Positions 16,828 to 26,701 of a stretch of 64,000 nt of DNA are shown in pieces (the stretch's first letter is position 1; every line of letters starts with the position of its first letter). The notes below the pieces were generated by a model, which was not told the DNA's origin, made no database searches, and saw only the letters and a list, made by a program, of their open reading frames with translations. This DNA is from Ardenticatenaceae bacterium (GTDB lineage Bacteria; Chloroflexota; Anaerolineae; Promineifilales; Promineifilaceae). The position numbers and the translations under genes were made by a program. Where the stretch lies: positions 1,922,001-1,986,000 of the forward strand of contig JACKBQ010000002.1 of the NCBI GenBank assembly GCA_020634455.1, read 5' to 3'.

Positions 16828-18045
16828 TTAGGTTGGGGCAGTGTCCAGGGGTGGGGCCACTGCCAAAAAGTCGTGGGCGAAGCGCTGGCTGTAGTCGTGG
16901 ATGAGCTGCTCGACCCGCTCCTGCTGCGGCGAGGCGACGATGAGGCCAGCGTGCTGCTGTTTTTGGACGCGGTACACAATTTCCGGGTCTGTGTAGCCAG
17001 ACAAATCGGGCCATTCCTGCCGGGCCAGGCAAATCATCACCCCGGCGTATTCGCCTTTATCTTCGGGGATTTGATAATTTTCGCCACGCAAAGCGGCCGT
17101 TTCCAACTGTGCCCACTCCGCCCATAAATTAATCCCGCTAGACGCCTCAACCAACTGTTCGATGTTTGCGCCGCCGACGCGAGCGGCCGTTTCCAAAAAG
17201 TAAAATTCGCCGTCTTGCCCCTTGATAAACTCAGTGTGCGCCACGCCACGCACCATGCCCAGGGCCAAAATCAGCTTGTTGTGCATTTTGAGCAGCGCTT
17301 TTGTTTCTTTGGCTTGGCGCGGCATGGTGCGCGTCACGAAGACGCCGCCCTCGTGGGCCACATCAATCGGTGGCTGCAAATATTGGTGTGCGGTGGCAAA
17401 AACCACCTGGCCCTGCCACACAATCGCGTCCACGTGGTACACCGGCCCGCTCACAAACTGCTCCAGCAAAAAGTAAGATTGCAAATCGCCCAGGTCGTCC
17501 AGCTTGCGCCACAGCATCTCGGAATGATCCATCTTTTTGATGCCCATCGCTCCCGCCTCGGCGCGCGGCTTGAGCAGCCAGGGAGGCGATACCCGGTCCA
17601 TAAATTCTCGCAGCTGATCGTAGTTGAAAACGGCCGTAAATTCCGGAACCCTGAACCCTTCCTTTTGCGCCTTCACCCGCATCGCCAGCTTATCCCGAAA
17701 GTGCCGCGTCACCGTCTCGCCCATATTTGGCAGCCGAAAATGCTCGCGCAGCGCTGCTACGGTTAGCACATCATAATCATCCAGTGGGACAATCTGGTGC
17801 ACCGCTTTCCCGCGCATAAAGTAGGCTATCGCGTAAATAATGTCTGGTTGTTTAGAAAGCGTCGGCATGTAAAACACATCGTCAATACTGTCCCACGGCC
17901 ACGGCTCGTCGTGCAGTTTTTCCCGCGTTACCAACACCACCCGGCAACCCGCCTGCTTGGCGGCCACCAAAAAGGTGGTTCCCTTAAAATAGCTGGCCAG
18001 GCACATAATCGTCACTGGCTTCGTTCCAGAATTCTGTTCAGACAT
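16828..18045 (-). CDS. ATP-grasp ligase-like protein
   Basis: A 405-residue protein with an ATP-grasp fold of the carbamoyl-phosphate-synthase type. It has a pre-ATP domain (to about 110), then LRDKLAMRVKAQ-like entry, PWLLKPRAEAGAMGIKKM, FLLEQFVSGPVYHVDAIV and FYFLETAARVGGANIEQLVE with metal-binding acids. Such proteins link a carboxylate to an amine or thiol; the substrate cannot be told. AAGGATGG precedes the ATG. The gene upstream on the same strand ends 12 bp away, so the two may form an operon. Confidence 0.85.
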   Translation of the reverse strand: MSEQNSGTKPVTIMCLASYFKGTTFLVAAKQAGCRVVLVTREKLHDEPWPWDSIDDVFYMPTLSKQPDIIYAIAYFMRGKAVHQIVPLDDYDVLTVAALREHFRLPNMGETVTRHFRDKLAMRVKAQKEGFRVPEFTAVFNYDQLREFMDRVSPPWLLKPRAEAGAMGIKKMDHSEMLWRKLDDLGDLQSYFLLEQFVSGPVYHVDAIVWQGQVVFATAHQYLQPPIDVAHEGGVFVTRTMPRQAKETKALLKMHNKLILALGMVRGVAHTEFIKGQDGEFYFLETAARVGGANIEQLVEASSGINLWAEWAQLETAALRGENYQIPEDKGEYAGVMICLARQEWPDLSGYTDPEIVYRVQKQQHAGLIVASPQQERVEQLIHDYSQRFAHDFLAVAPPLDTAPT

Positions 18046-18057
18046 GCATCCATCCTT

Positions 18058-18855
18058 CTACTGCAAAATTAATAAAACAATGGTCACGAAGGCGGCAATC
18101 GTGAGCACAAAAAAGCTGATAATGAGCAAAATGACCAGCCAGTCCGTGTCTTCTCGATTGGCTGGTTGGTAGCTGGTTGGGGCGGTAGGAACGGCCGTAT
18201 CCATCAATCTATCCCCGCCACTTTCCTGCATAACTTCGGCAACTGGCTCAGAGAGCGCTACCTGGTATGGGGCCAGCAGCTCTGGCGTTAGCTCCAAATC
18301 GTCATCACTGTCCATCGCCGCCGACAGCATAGACACCAACCGTTCATCCAGCGACACCTCAGTTGCCGTTGCCACAGTTGGCTCATCCACAACGGCCGTT
18401 TTTGCCATCTCTTCCGGCGGCAGTTCCGACGGTGCCAATTTTTTCACCCAAACCGGCAGTCCCTCAGATTTGCCCGTTGGGGCAGCCGCAGCACGCGCCT
18501 TCACCATTGCCAGGGCCGCTAGCAGCTCGTCATTTTCTGCCAACAGCTCTCGCGAATTACCCGCCAGCGCCACCAGCGGTTCAGATGAGACAATTTCCAC
18601 ATCACGCGCCAGCAAATAATATTGCAACAGCTCCGTGTCAAACATCAAATGGCCGCTGGCCCGTACTTCATCACCTACTTTTAAGGCAACCTCTTCATTT
18701 GTCCGGCAACTTAGCACATGTTGTTCTTCTCTTAACAAAAAGCGACGCTTTTCTATCTGCGCCACTTTGCCCACCACAAACACCAGCCCCAATGGTAATT
18801 CAGGGGGAAGTTTGGTGGCTAAACGGCCGTTCAAACGCCTCACCGAAATATCCAT
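18058..18855 (-). CDS. Unknown protein with C-terminal membrane anchor
   Basis: About 265 residues. The N-terminal ~90 look like a small beta-barrel (LVFVVGKVAQIEKRRFLL, VGDEVRASGHLMF), possibly OB-like. An acidic, low-complexity middle follows, and then one strong C-terminal helix (DWLVILLIISFFVLTIAAF). That layout suggests a tail-anchored protein with its bulk in the cytoplasm. The ATG at 18855 has GGAG about 7 nt upstream. I do not recognise the family. It is 12 bp upstream of the ATP-grasp gene. Confidence 0.6.
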   Translation of the reverse strand: MDISVRRLNGRLATKLPPELPLGLVFVVGKVAQIEKRRFLLREEQHVLSCRTNEEVALKVGDEVRASGHLMFDTELLQYYLLARDVEIVSSEPLVALAGNSRELLAENDELLAALAMVKARAAAAPTGKSEGLPVWVKKLAPSELPPEEMAKTAVVDEPTVATATEVSLDERLVSMLSAAMDSDDDLELTPELLAPYQVALSEPVAEVMQESGGDRLMDTAVPTAPTSYQPANREDTDWLVILLIISFFVLTIAAFVTIVLLILQ

Positions 18856-18982
18856 ACACCACTCCAAAATCAAACAATTCGCATCATCCAACTCCCATTA
18901 TAAACCAACTGCCCTACAAACTTTACTTTTCCTAAGACCAGGTAACCGTCCGGCTCAAAAACTACGGTTTATACAATTTTTA

Positions 18983-18991
18983 TGTTACAAT
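18983..18991 (+). promoter_or_regulatory. Candidate extended -10 promoter of the CheB-CheR kinase gene
   Basis: TGTTACAAT (TG-n-TACAAT) lies about 70 bp upstream of the chosen start. No -35 match is visible at the standard spacing. It is a candidate only. Confidence 0.35.
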
Positions 18992-19058
18992 GACACTTAT
19001 TCCATGTTGCTATTTATGTGGATTAATTCTCAACACATTCTCCATGCTGAGGAGCCGT

Positions 19059-22000
19059 ATGACTGATAACATTCCCGAACGCAGTGAAACCCCAACTTCT
19101 GACCTTTCTCTTCAAACGCGGGTAAATCAATTTGAATCCCAAGACCACCCCCAGCCTGATTTTTCAGTCATTGGCATCGGCACCTCTGCCGGAGGGTTGG
19201 AAGTGCTGAAACTGTTTTTTGACAATGTTCCCCCCGATTTTAGGCACACTTTTGTCATCGTCCAGCACCTGTCGCCAGACTACAAATCGTTAATGGCGGA
19301 TTTGCTTTCTAAAAACACCCGGCTGCCCATTTTTGAAGTTACCAACGAAATGGACGTGCGGCCGGGGTCCATTTACCTGATTCCCCCAGGTAAAAACATG
19401 ACGCTACATCAAGACCAGCTGCGTCTAACCGATAAGCCCAAAGGGCAGGTTCTCAATCTTCCCATCAACATCTTTTTTGAATCATTAGCCGAGGAACGAC
19501 GCGAAAACTCGGTGGCAATTGTTCTTTCCGGCACAGGTACCGATGGCTCTCGTGGTATTCGCAGCATTAAAGAGGCGGGTGGCCTGGTAATTGTACAGCG
19601 TCCCGATACGGCCGCTTTTGACGGAATGCCCAACAGCGCTATTGCCACGGGCCTGGTAGATATGGTTCTCTTGCCAGAACAAATTCCAGATGAACTGCAA
19701 CGATACCTAAATACTCCTCGCGCCAACCATGTTGACGAATGGATGCTGTCCGCAGAAGAACAAGTCGCCTTTAGCCAAATATTGCGCCTGCTCAAACAGC
19801 AAACCGATCTGGATTTTAGCTGGTACAAGCGCCCCACCCTGCTACGCCGCATGCAGCGTCGGCTCACCATAAACAATTGCGACAATTTAACAGGCTATTT
19901 GCGCTTTATTCAAAGAACACCAGAAGAAACATTTGTGTTGTACCGGGAATTTTTAATTGGCGTCACCCACTTCTTTCGCGATCCAGAAGCGTGGCAAATT
20001 CTTGAAAATGACATTTTGCCTAAATTGATTCGCGAAAAACAGGTCAATGAGCCTTTTAAGGTATGGGCTGTGGGTTGCAGCAGCGGGGAAGAAGCGTACA
20101 CCATTGCTATTTTGCTGCAAGAGGCGCTAAAACGCTCTAATCGAATGCTCGAGTTAAAAATCTTCGCCACCGATGTGGAAAAAGAACACCTGGATCGCGG
20201 CTCGCAGGGCGTTTATTCTGAAAGCATTGTGGCAGACATTAACCTACAGCGACTGCAAACCTTCTTTTTAAAAAGGGGCGAAAGCTACCAGGTTCATCCA
20301 GACCTGCGCCGCAGCATTATCTTTTCACAGCACAATGCCCTGAGTGACCCACCTTTTGGTCGCATGGATTTGGTCATTTGCCGCAATTTCATGATTTACT
20401 TGCAGCCAGAAATCCAACAGCGGCTGTTAGACACGCTTCATTATTCCCTCAACAAGCATGGCGTGCTGTTTCTTGGGCCGAGTGAGTCTTTAGGTGCGCT
20501 CAAACCGATGTTTGAGGAAATCAGCAGTCGGTGGCGCATTTACCGCAACAAAGAAATCGCTCGCTCTATTGGCCATCCCCGTCATCTCAATGATTTGTAC
20601 CAATCCATTGGGATGGGACAACGGCAGCAGCGTAAGCGAGTAGAAATTCACATGGCCGATGCGCTCAATCAGGCGCTGCTCAAGGAGATGGGTGCCGCCT
20701 GTGTGTATGTGGACAATGCGTTCAACATTCTTCATGCCATCGGCAAATACAAGGAGTTTTTGAAGCTACCCGAAGAGGAGTTTTCGACCAATTTGCTGGA
20801 CATGGCTCCAGACTCGCTCAAACTGGCTTTGACAACGGCCGTTCACAAGGCCAGCCGTCTTGAAGAGCAGGTCACCATCACCGATACCTGGAAACGAGAT
20901 AACCAGGATACGCTCAAAAGAGTGCATTTGCTGGTTTCTCCTTTTGACCTGCCCGTTGGAGCCGGACAATGCCATCTCATTCTGTTTATGCCTGGGCCCC
21001 TCAATGAAACGCTACCGGTCCAAACGGTTGATTTGAGCCAGATTGACCGGAATACGGAACAAACCAAAGCATTGGAGCAGGCCCTAAAGGAAAGCCAGGC
21101 CAACCTACAAGCGGCGCTAGAAGAGGCCCAAACCACCAATGAAGAGCTGCAAGCTACCAATGAAGAGCTGATGGCCGCCAATGAAGAGCTGCAAAGCACA
21201 AATGAAGAGCTGCAAAGCGTCAATGAAGAACTGCATACGGTCAATGCAGAATACCAACTCAAAATTGATGAGCTAGCCGCCCTTAATGCCGACATTGACA
21301 ACTTACTCAGCAGCACCCAGATCGGTACTATTTTCCTGGACAAAGAGCGCCGCATTCGCCGCTTTACAGCTGCCATTGAAAGCCAGTTTGATCTGCTCTC
21401 CTCTGATATTGGCCGACCCCTAGACCATCTGGCCGGGAAATTCAAGGAGCAAGATCAGCGCATCATGAATATTGATATTATGGATGTGCTGGCTGGTGGC
21501 GCCCCAAAAGAACGAGAGATACAAACGCGAGACGGCCGTTTCTACCTCAAACGCATCTACCCCTTCATCAACACCCGGCACGAGATTGGTGGCGTTGTCC
21601 TCACCTTCGTCAACATTACCCCGCTCAAACAAGCCCAAGAGCGTCTCATCCAAAGCGACAAGCTCCTCAAACATACTGAGCAAACAGCCCATGTTGGTAG
21701 CTGGGAAATGGACATCGCCACCGGCGAATCATTATGGTCTGATGAATTCTTTCGCATTTGCGGCTTTGAGCCAGATGCCTTTGCCCCAACCGCCGAAAAA
21801 GGTATGGAAATCATCCATCCCGACGACCGAGACAGAGCCAATCAGGCTGTTGAAAAATCCATTAATGAACGTACCCCCTACAGCATTGAGAAGCGCATCG
21901 TCCGGCCAAATGGCGAAATAAGACACGTCTTGTCACGGGGCGAAATAATCTTTGATGGCGATGGCAGCCCAAGGAAACTGCGCGGCTCTTTTACAGATAT

Positions 22001-23495
22001 CACCAAACGCAAGCTGGCCGAAGAAGCATTAGTCGCTTCCGAACAGCAATTTTCTATCTTCTTTCACAATTCACCCACAGGCCTTTCCATCACTGCACCA
22101 GATGGCAAACTCCTGAATATAAATCAAGCCTTTGCCAATTTGCTTGGTTATACAATGGAAGAAATGCAGGAGCTGAACTTTGCCGATGTTACCCACCCGG
22201 ATGATTTAGCTGCCAGCTGGAACCTAATCCAAACGCTGGTTGATGGTCAAGAAAACACGCTTTCTATTGAAAAACGATACTTTACTAAAACAGGCAAAAC
22301 CATCTGGACAAGCGTAAGTACCACTCTCCATCGAGACATCAATGGAGAGCCTGTTTATTTTTTAACCACAATCACCGACATCACCCAAGCCAAAAAGCGC
22401 CAGGAGATACAGGCCCTCTTTGAAAACATTTTTAATGCCAACGACGATGTCGCCTTGTTTATTGATATGCAATACACATACCAAGCAGTAAACGAGCAGT
22501 ATGTAAGGTATTGGCAAACCCAAAGAGAAGCACTTCTCGGCAAAACAATGGCTGCCTTTGTTGGCACAGAAACATTCGAAAAGCTCTTTAAACCAAGTAT
22601 TGACCTGTGTTTACAAGGCGAAATTATTCGGCAACAAACGGAATATGATTACCCAGGCGCAGGGAAAAGATACATGGATGCAACCTACAGTCCGGTTCGC
22701 CACGAAGACGACACAATCATTGGAGCAACCATCCGTGCCCGCGACATAACCGAAATGAAGCAAAAAGAAACCCAACTATCCAACGCTTTGGATGACTTGT
22801 CCCAATCCAACGCCTATTTGGAACAATTTGCCTATGCTGCCTCCCATGACCTGCAAGAGCCGCTCAACACCATTGCCAATTACATGGGCCTGTTGCAAGA
22901 GGATTACGATGACCAACTGGATGAAATGGGACACCACCTTGTGCAGGTTGCTAATGGCAGCGCCTTACGCATGAAAGAGATGATTGCCGGGTTGCTGAAT
23001 TATTCCCGGCTGCGCCAGGACGGGCTTAATTTTAGTTCAGTCCATTTTGAGCTGCTAATGACCAAATTAATGCTTGATCTGCAAGCGAAGCTGGAAGAAA
23101 CAGGCGCTGAGATCACGTTCACTGGCAATGCCCAAATTAATGCCGATGAAACCCAACTTCGCACACTGCTGCAAAATCTAATTCTCAATGCGATCAAATT
23201 CCGTCAGCCGGACACACAGCCAAAAATTTTGGTTCAACTTGAAGAAGAAACAAATCAATGGCAATTTGCAGTCCAAGATAATGGCATAGGCATTGCTGCA
23301 AAAGACCAGAAAATCATTTTTGACATTTTCCGTCAACTGCACACCCGCGAGGAATATGCTGGCACAGGATTAGGTCTCGCTATCTGCAAACAAATTGTAG
23401 ATTTGCACGGGGGTAAAATCTGGTGTGAATCTAGCGTCGGTGAGGGTGCAACTTTCTTTTTCACCATCCCGAAACACAGAGGAGTTGGCCTATGA
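19059..23495 (+). CDS. CheB-CheR-PAS-histidine kinase fusion
   Basis: A soluble sensor of about 1478 residues. A CheB methylesterase domain (about 35-215) has its triad Ser43, His70 and Asp162, but no receiver domain precedes it. A CheR methyltransferase (about 225-480) has the SAM motif VGCSSGEEAYTIA. Then come a linker, a coiled coil with repeated NEELQ units, about four PAS domains, HisKA with His1263 in AASHDLQEP, and HATPase_c with NLILNAIKF, DNGIGI and GTGLGL. TGAGGAG lies 6 nt before the ATG. It overlaps the next gene by ATGA. It carries only two ACGGCCGT copies. There are no chemotaxis receptors in the window. Confidence 0.93.
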   Translation: MTDNIPERSETPTSDLSLQTRVNQFESQDHPQPDFSVIGIGTSAGGLEVLKLFFDNVPPDFRHTFVIVQHLSPDYKSLMADLLSKNTRLPIFEVTNEMDVRPGSIYLIPPGKNMTLHQDQLRLTDKPKGQVLNLPINIFFESLAEERRENSVAIVLSGTGTDGSRGIRSIKEAGGLVIVQRPDTAAFDGMPNSAIATGLVDMVLLPEQIPDELQRYLNTPRANHVDEWMLSAEEQVAFSQILRLLKQQTDLDFSWYKRPTLLRRMQRRLTINNCDNLTGYLRFIQRTPEETFVLYREFLIGVTHFFRDPEAWQILENDILPKLIREKQVNEPFKVWAVGCSSGEEAYTIAILLQEALKRSNRMLELKIFATDVEKEHLDRGSQGVYSESIVADINLQRLQTFFLKRGESYQVHPDLRRSIIFSQHNALSDPPFGRMDLVICRNFMIYLQPEIQQRLLDTLHYSLNKHGVLFLGPSESLGALKPMFEEISSRWRIYRNKEIARSIGHPRHLNDLYQSIGMGQRQQRKRVEIHMADALNQALLKEMGAACVYVDNAFNILHAIGKYKEFLKLPEEEFSTNLLDMAPDSLKLALTTAVHKASRLEEQVTITDTWKRDNQDTLKRVHLLVSPFDLPVGAGQCHLILFMPGPLNETLPVQTVDLSQIDRNTEQTKALEQALKESQANLQAALEEAQTTNEELQATNEELMAANEELQSTNEELQSVNEELHTVNAEYQLKIDELAALNADIDNLLSSTQIGTIFLDKERRIRRFTAAIESQFDLLSSDIGRPLDHLAGKFKEQDQRIMNIDIMDVLAGGAPKEREIQTRDGRFYLKRIYPFINTRHEIGGVVLTFVNITPLKQAQERLIQSDKLLKHTEQTAHVGSWEMDIATGESLWSDEFFRICGFEPDAFAPTAEKGMEIIHPDDRDRANQAVEKSINERTPYSIEKRIVRPNGEIRHVLSRGEIIFDGDGSPRKLRGSFTDITKRKLAEEALVASEQQFSIFFHNSPTGLSITAPDGKLLNINQAFANLLGYTMEEMQELNFADVTHPDDLAASWNLIQTLVDGQENTLSIEKRYFTKTGKTIWTSVSTTLHRDINGEPVYFLTTITDITQAKKRQEIQALFENIFNANDDVALFIDMQYTYQAVNEQYVRYWQTQREALLGKTMAAFVGTETFEKLFKPSIDLCLQGEIIRQQTEYDYPGAGKRYMDATYSPVRHEDDTIIGATIRARDITEMKQKETQLSNALDDLSQSNAYLEQFAYAASHDLQEPLNTIANYMGLLQEDYDDQLDEMGHHLVQVANGSALRMKEMIAGLLNYSRLRQDGLNFSSVHFELLMTKLMLDLQAKLEETGAEITFTGNAQINADETQLRTLLQNLILNAIKFRQPDTQPKILVQLEEETNQWQFAVQDNGIGIAAKDQKIIFDIFRQLHTREEYAGTGLGLAICKQIVDLHGGKIWCESSVGEGATFFFTIPKHRGVGL

Positions 23496-23902
23496 CGGCA
23501 CTCAACACAATTCTTTTAGTTGATGATAATAAAGCAGACAATTTTTTCCACAAAATTGTCTTGAAGAAAGCAGGTTTTTCTGGCGATATTTTGGAATTCC
23601 TTTATGCGGAACAGGCTTTGTCATTTCTAGCGTCGAATACAACTTCGGTGGAACTCATTTTGCTAGATATCAACATGCCACGTATGAATGGATTTGAATT
23701 TTTGGAAGCCTACGATAAGCTCTCCGTCAAGCAGAAGGCAAAAGCGGTCATCATCATGCTCACCACTTCTCTTAATCCGGCAGACAAACAACGTGCCATT
23801 TCGTTTTCAGACGTGAAAGGTTTTTTCAACAAGCCATTAGCTAAAGGCTCCTTGCAACAGTTGTTAGCGGAATTTCCAAAAATTCCAGCAGATTATCTAT
23901 GA
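23492..23902 (+). CDS. Single-domain response regulator (Rcp1-like)
   Basis: A 136-residue receiver with the acidic pair in LLVDDNKAD, phospho-acceptor Asp59 in LLDINMP, Thr in MLTTS and the Lys in FFNKPL. The expanded N-terminus and loop resemble cyanobacterial phytochrome regulators. It overlaps the kinase gene by 4 nt and so is very likely its cognate phospho-acceptor. There is no output domain. Confidence 0.9.
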   Translation: MTALNTILLVDDNKADNFFHKIVLKKAGFSGDILEFLYAEQALSFLASNTTSVELILLDINMPRMNGFEFLEAYDKLSVKQKAKAVIIMLTTSLNPADKQRAISFSDVKGFFNKPLAKGSLQQLLAEFPKIPADYL

Positions 23903-24762
23903 AAATTGGCCTTGTTTTTCCTCAAACTGAATTTGGCAACGATCCTGTTGCTTTACGCGACTATGCTCAAACGGCCGAATCCCTCAACTTTAGCCACGTT
24001 TTAGCCTATGACCATGTGGTTGGCGCAAACCCCAACCGCCCCGGCGGCTGGAATGGCCCGTACACCTACCAATCCGCCTTCCATGAGGTGTTTGTGCTGT
24101 TCAGCTTTATGGCGGCGCTCACCACCAGGTTGGCGTTCATCACCGGCATCCTCATTTTGCCGCAACGGGAGACGGCATTGGTTGCCAAGCAGTCGGCCAG
24201 TTTGGATGTGTTGAGCAACGGCCGTTTCCGGCTGGGCATCGGCGTGGGCTGGAATAAGGTAGAAATGGAAGCGCTGGGCTACAACTTTCACAAACGGGGG
24301 CGGCGGGCAGAGGAGCAAATTGACGTGCTGCGGCTGCTCTTTACCCAGGAGCTGGTCACTTTTAAAGGGGATTGGCACGATTTGCGTGATGTGGGGCTAA
24401 ACCCACTGCCAGTGCAGCGGCCCATCCCTATCTGGCTGGGCGGTAACTCAGACGCGGTGCTGCGTCGCCTGGCTCGCAAGGGCGATGGCTGGCTGCCAAA
24501 TCACCGCACCGCTGAAGCGGCACAGGAATCGCTGGATAAACTTGCGGGCTATTTGGTGGAATACGGCCGTTCCCCCCAACAAATCGGCCTGGAACCCCGA
24601 CTACATTACAAAGATGACCCCGATGGCTGGCTAGCTAATTTTGCTGGCTGGCAGGCTGCTGGGGCAACTCATATTTCATTCAACACAATGGGGGCTGGCC
24701 TCATCACGCCACAACAACATCTCCGGGCCATTGAAGAATTTGCCAAATCAGTTGGCCTTTAA
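23899..24762 (+). CDS. Luciferase-like F420-dependent oxidoreductase
   Basis: A 287-residue TIM-barrel protein of the LLM class: MKIGLVFPQTEFGNDP, LAYDHVVGANP, LPQRETALVAKQSASLDVLSNGRFRLGIGVGWN and PIWLGGNSDAVLRRLARKGDGWLP. These match F420-using members, though flavin use cannot be excluded. It overlaps the response regulator by 4 nt. A link with signalling is unexplained; the overlap may just reflect tight packing. Confidence 0.88.
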   Translation: MKIGLVFPQTEFGNDPVALRDYAQTAESLNFSHVLAYDHVVGANPNRPGGWNGPYTYQSAFHEVFVLFSFMAALTTRLAFITGILILPQRETALVAKQSASLDVLSNGRFRLGIGVGWNKVEMEALGYNFHKRGRRAEEQIDVLRLLFTQELVTFKGDWHDLRDVGLNPLPVQRPIPIWLGGNSDAVLRRLARKGDGWLPNHRTAEAAQESLDKLAGYLVEYGRSPQQIGLEPRLHYKDDPDGWLANFAGWQAAGATHISFNTMGAGLITPQQHLRAIEEFAKSVGL

Positions 24763-24792
24763 CTTTTCACTTTTTACTTTTCACTAAAAAGA

Positions 24793-25188
24793 TCACGCTT
24801 CGACTCGTTTAGAAACGGCCGCTTCCCCCAAAACCTCCGTAATATTACGCGTCAGTTCATCCAACCCGGTTGGTTTTACCAGGTAACGGTTAGCCCCCGC
24901 CTTCAGCCCCTCCTGGATTGCTTCCTGGTGCGCCTTGCCACTCAGCATAATGATGGGCAGTTCGGCCGTTTCGGCAGCCGCACGTAACTTGCGGCACAGC
25001 GTCAAACCATCCATGTTGGGCATCATCACATCCAAAATCAAAATGTCGGGTTGGTATTCAGGAATTTTTTCCAGAGCATCCAGGCCATCTTGCGCCATAA
25101 ACGATTGATAGCCCATCAATGTGAGCATCGTCGTTAAAAGCTGGCGAATCTCATATTCATCATCCACTACCAGGACTGAGCAATTCAT
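24793..25188 (-). CDS. Single-domain response regulator
   Basis: A 131-residue receiver with LVVDDEYEIRQLL, Asp53 in LILDVMMPNMDG, Ser in IIMLSGK and Lys105 in YLVKPTG. It has no output domain. The ATG at 25188 has GGAG 9 nt upstream; a GTG at 25203 is the alternative. It is convergent with the luciferase-like gene. The partner kinase is unknown. Confidence 0.9.
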   Translation of the reverse strand: MNCSVLVVDDEYEIRQLLTTMLTLMGYQSFMAQDGLDALEKIPEYQPDILILDVMMPNMDGLTLCRKLRAAAETAELPIIMLSGKAHQEAIQEGLKAGANRYLVKPTGLDELTRNITEVLGEAAVSKRVEA

Positions 25189-25408
25189 CTTCTGTCTCTC
25201 CACATTTGCCAGGAAGACCCCAGGAACTGCTCGGGGGATTAACGTATCGGGTTGGATTTGCCAGTTGGGAACTACTCTGGACAGAGTTAGAATAACTCTA
25301 TGGAATAGTACTTACGGCCTATATTAAGGGAAACGGCCGTTCAGCGGTAAAATATGTAGAATTCTCAAAATCTCTGAGCCTTCTGCGGCTCAAACAAGAA
25401 GGATTTTC

Positions 25409-26653
25409 ATGGAAATTTTAGGCGGCCCCCTTTTTAGCGTCGCTGGCGCTGGTGAATCGCACGGCCCCGGCATTACCACCATCGTTTTTGGCTGTCCCCC
25501 TGGTCTCCAACTCAGCCGCAGTCAAATTCAAGCGTATCTGGATCGGCGACGGCCCGGCAGCAACCGGCACGGCACCCCCCGCAACGAAAAAGACAAACTC
25601 CTCTTGCTGGCTGGCCTCTACCAGGACGACCACGAGGCGCTCACCGCTGGCCCAGCCATCGAAACCACCGTGGACGGTGCCACCTTCGCCACCACCGCTT
25701 ACGAAATTGGCTACACCACAGGCGAACCCATCAGCGCCCTGGTGCTTTCCGCCTCAACAAAATCCCGCCACTACGACCAGTTTGCCGGGCCAACCGGAGC
25801 CGTGCGCCCTGGCCACACCGATCTGGTGAAGTACCACAAAGCACAGGGGCATGTAGATATTCGCGGGGGCGGCCGTTCCAGCTACCGCAGCACCATCTCA
25901 GATGTCATCGGCGGCTCGATTGCCCGCCTCTTTTTGCAAGAAACATTTGGTACCGTCATTCTCTCCTCCATTAGCCAGGTCGGATCACTCAAAGCCCAGC
26001 GCAGCCTCAGCGACCATTTCATGGAGTTGCTGCGGAATGGCGATGCGATCACCACAGCCCAAATTGAGGCGGTGCAGCAGCAGTTAGAAACGGCCGAAAT
26101 CCACAGCCTGGATGCCAATTTTGCGTCTGAAGCAGGTGAACGCATCAAACAAACCCGCATTGCTCGCGATTCCATTGGCGCAGCCGTGGAGGTGGTGGCC
26201 GTCAACGTGCCCGCGCTGGCGGGCGACCCACTCTACAACAGCCTGAAGCTGCGGCTGATGGGCAGCCTCGGCGGGCTGCATGCCGCCCAATCCTGCGAAG
26301 TTGGGGACGGTATCCAGGTGGTGTCCCGGCTTGGCAGCGAAAATAACGACCCGATTCGGCGCAGTGGCTACCAAAGCAACTCGCATGGCGGCCTGCTGGG
26401 CGGCGTCACCACGGGGATGCCGCTGGTGTGCAAGGTAGGCTTCAAACCGACATCCACAATCAATAAACCGCAGCAATCGGTGCAAAAAAATCTGGAAGAG
26501 ATTGAGTTTACGCTGGAACAAGGGCGGCACGACCCGTGCGTGGGGGTGCGGGCAGGTGTCACGCTGGAATCGCGGCTGGCCATCGAGCTGCTCAATGCCG
26601 TCCTCATGCACCAATCCCGCGCCGTTGACCCGAACCAGTTCAAGTTGTTTTGA
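25409..26653 (+). CDS. aroC: Chorismate synthase (divergent)
   Basis: A 414-residue FMN-dependent enzyme making chorismate from EPSP. The N-terminal GAGESHGPG carries the first catalytic His, and RPGHTDL carries the second. RRRPGSN, GGGRSSYRST, SNSHGGLLGG and GRHDPCVGVRA follow the family order. It is longer than the usual 360-400 residues. The normally conserved GGRSSARET stretch reads GGGRSSYRST, so it is a divergent but probably active branch. AGAAGGA precedes the ATG. Confidence 0.9.
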   Translation: MEILGGPLFSVAGAGESHGPGITTIVFGCPPGLQLSRSQIQAYLDRRRPGSNRHGTPRNEKDKLLLLAGLYQDDHEALTAGPAIETTVDGATFATTAYEIGYTTGEPISALVLSASTKSRHYDQFAGPTGAVRPGHTDLVKYHKAQGHVDIRGGGRSSYRSTISDVIGGSIARLFLQETFGTVILSSISQVGSLKAQRSLSDHFMELLRNGDAITTAQIEAVQQQLETAEIHSLDANFASEAGERIKQTRIARDSIGAAVEVVAVNVPALAGDPLYNSLKLRLMGSLGGLHAAQSCEVGDGIQVVSRLGSENNDPIRRSGYQSNSHGGLLGGVTTGMPLVCKVGFKPTSTINKPQQSVQKNLEEIEFTLEQGRHDPCVGVRAGVTLESRLAIELLNAVLMHQSRAVDPNQFKLF

Positions 26654-26701
26654 TTCGTTGGCGCGGTTTCAACAACTCCAACCAAAAGCGAAAAGTGAAA
26701 C

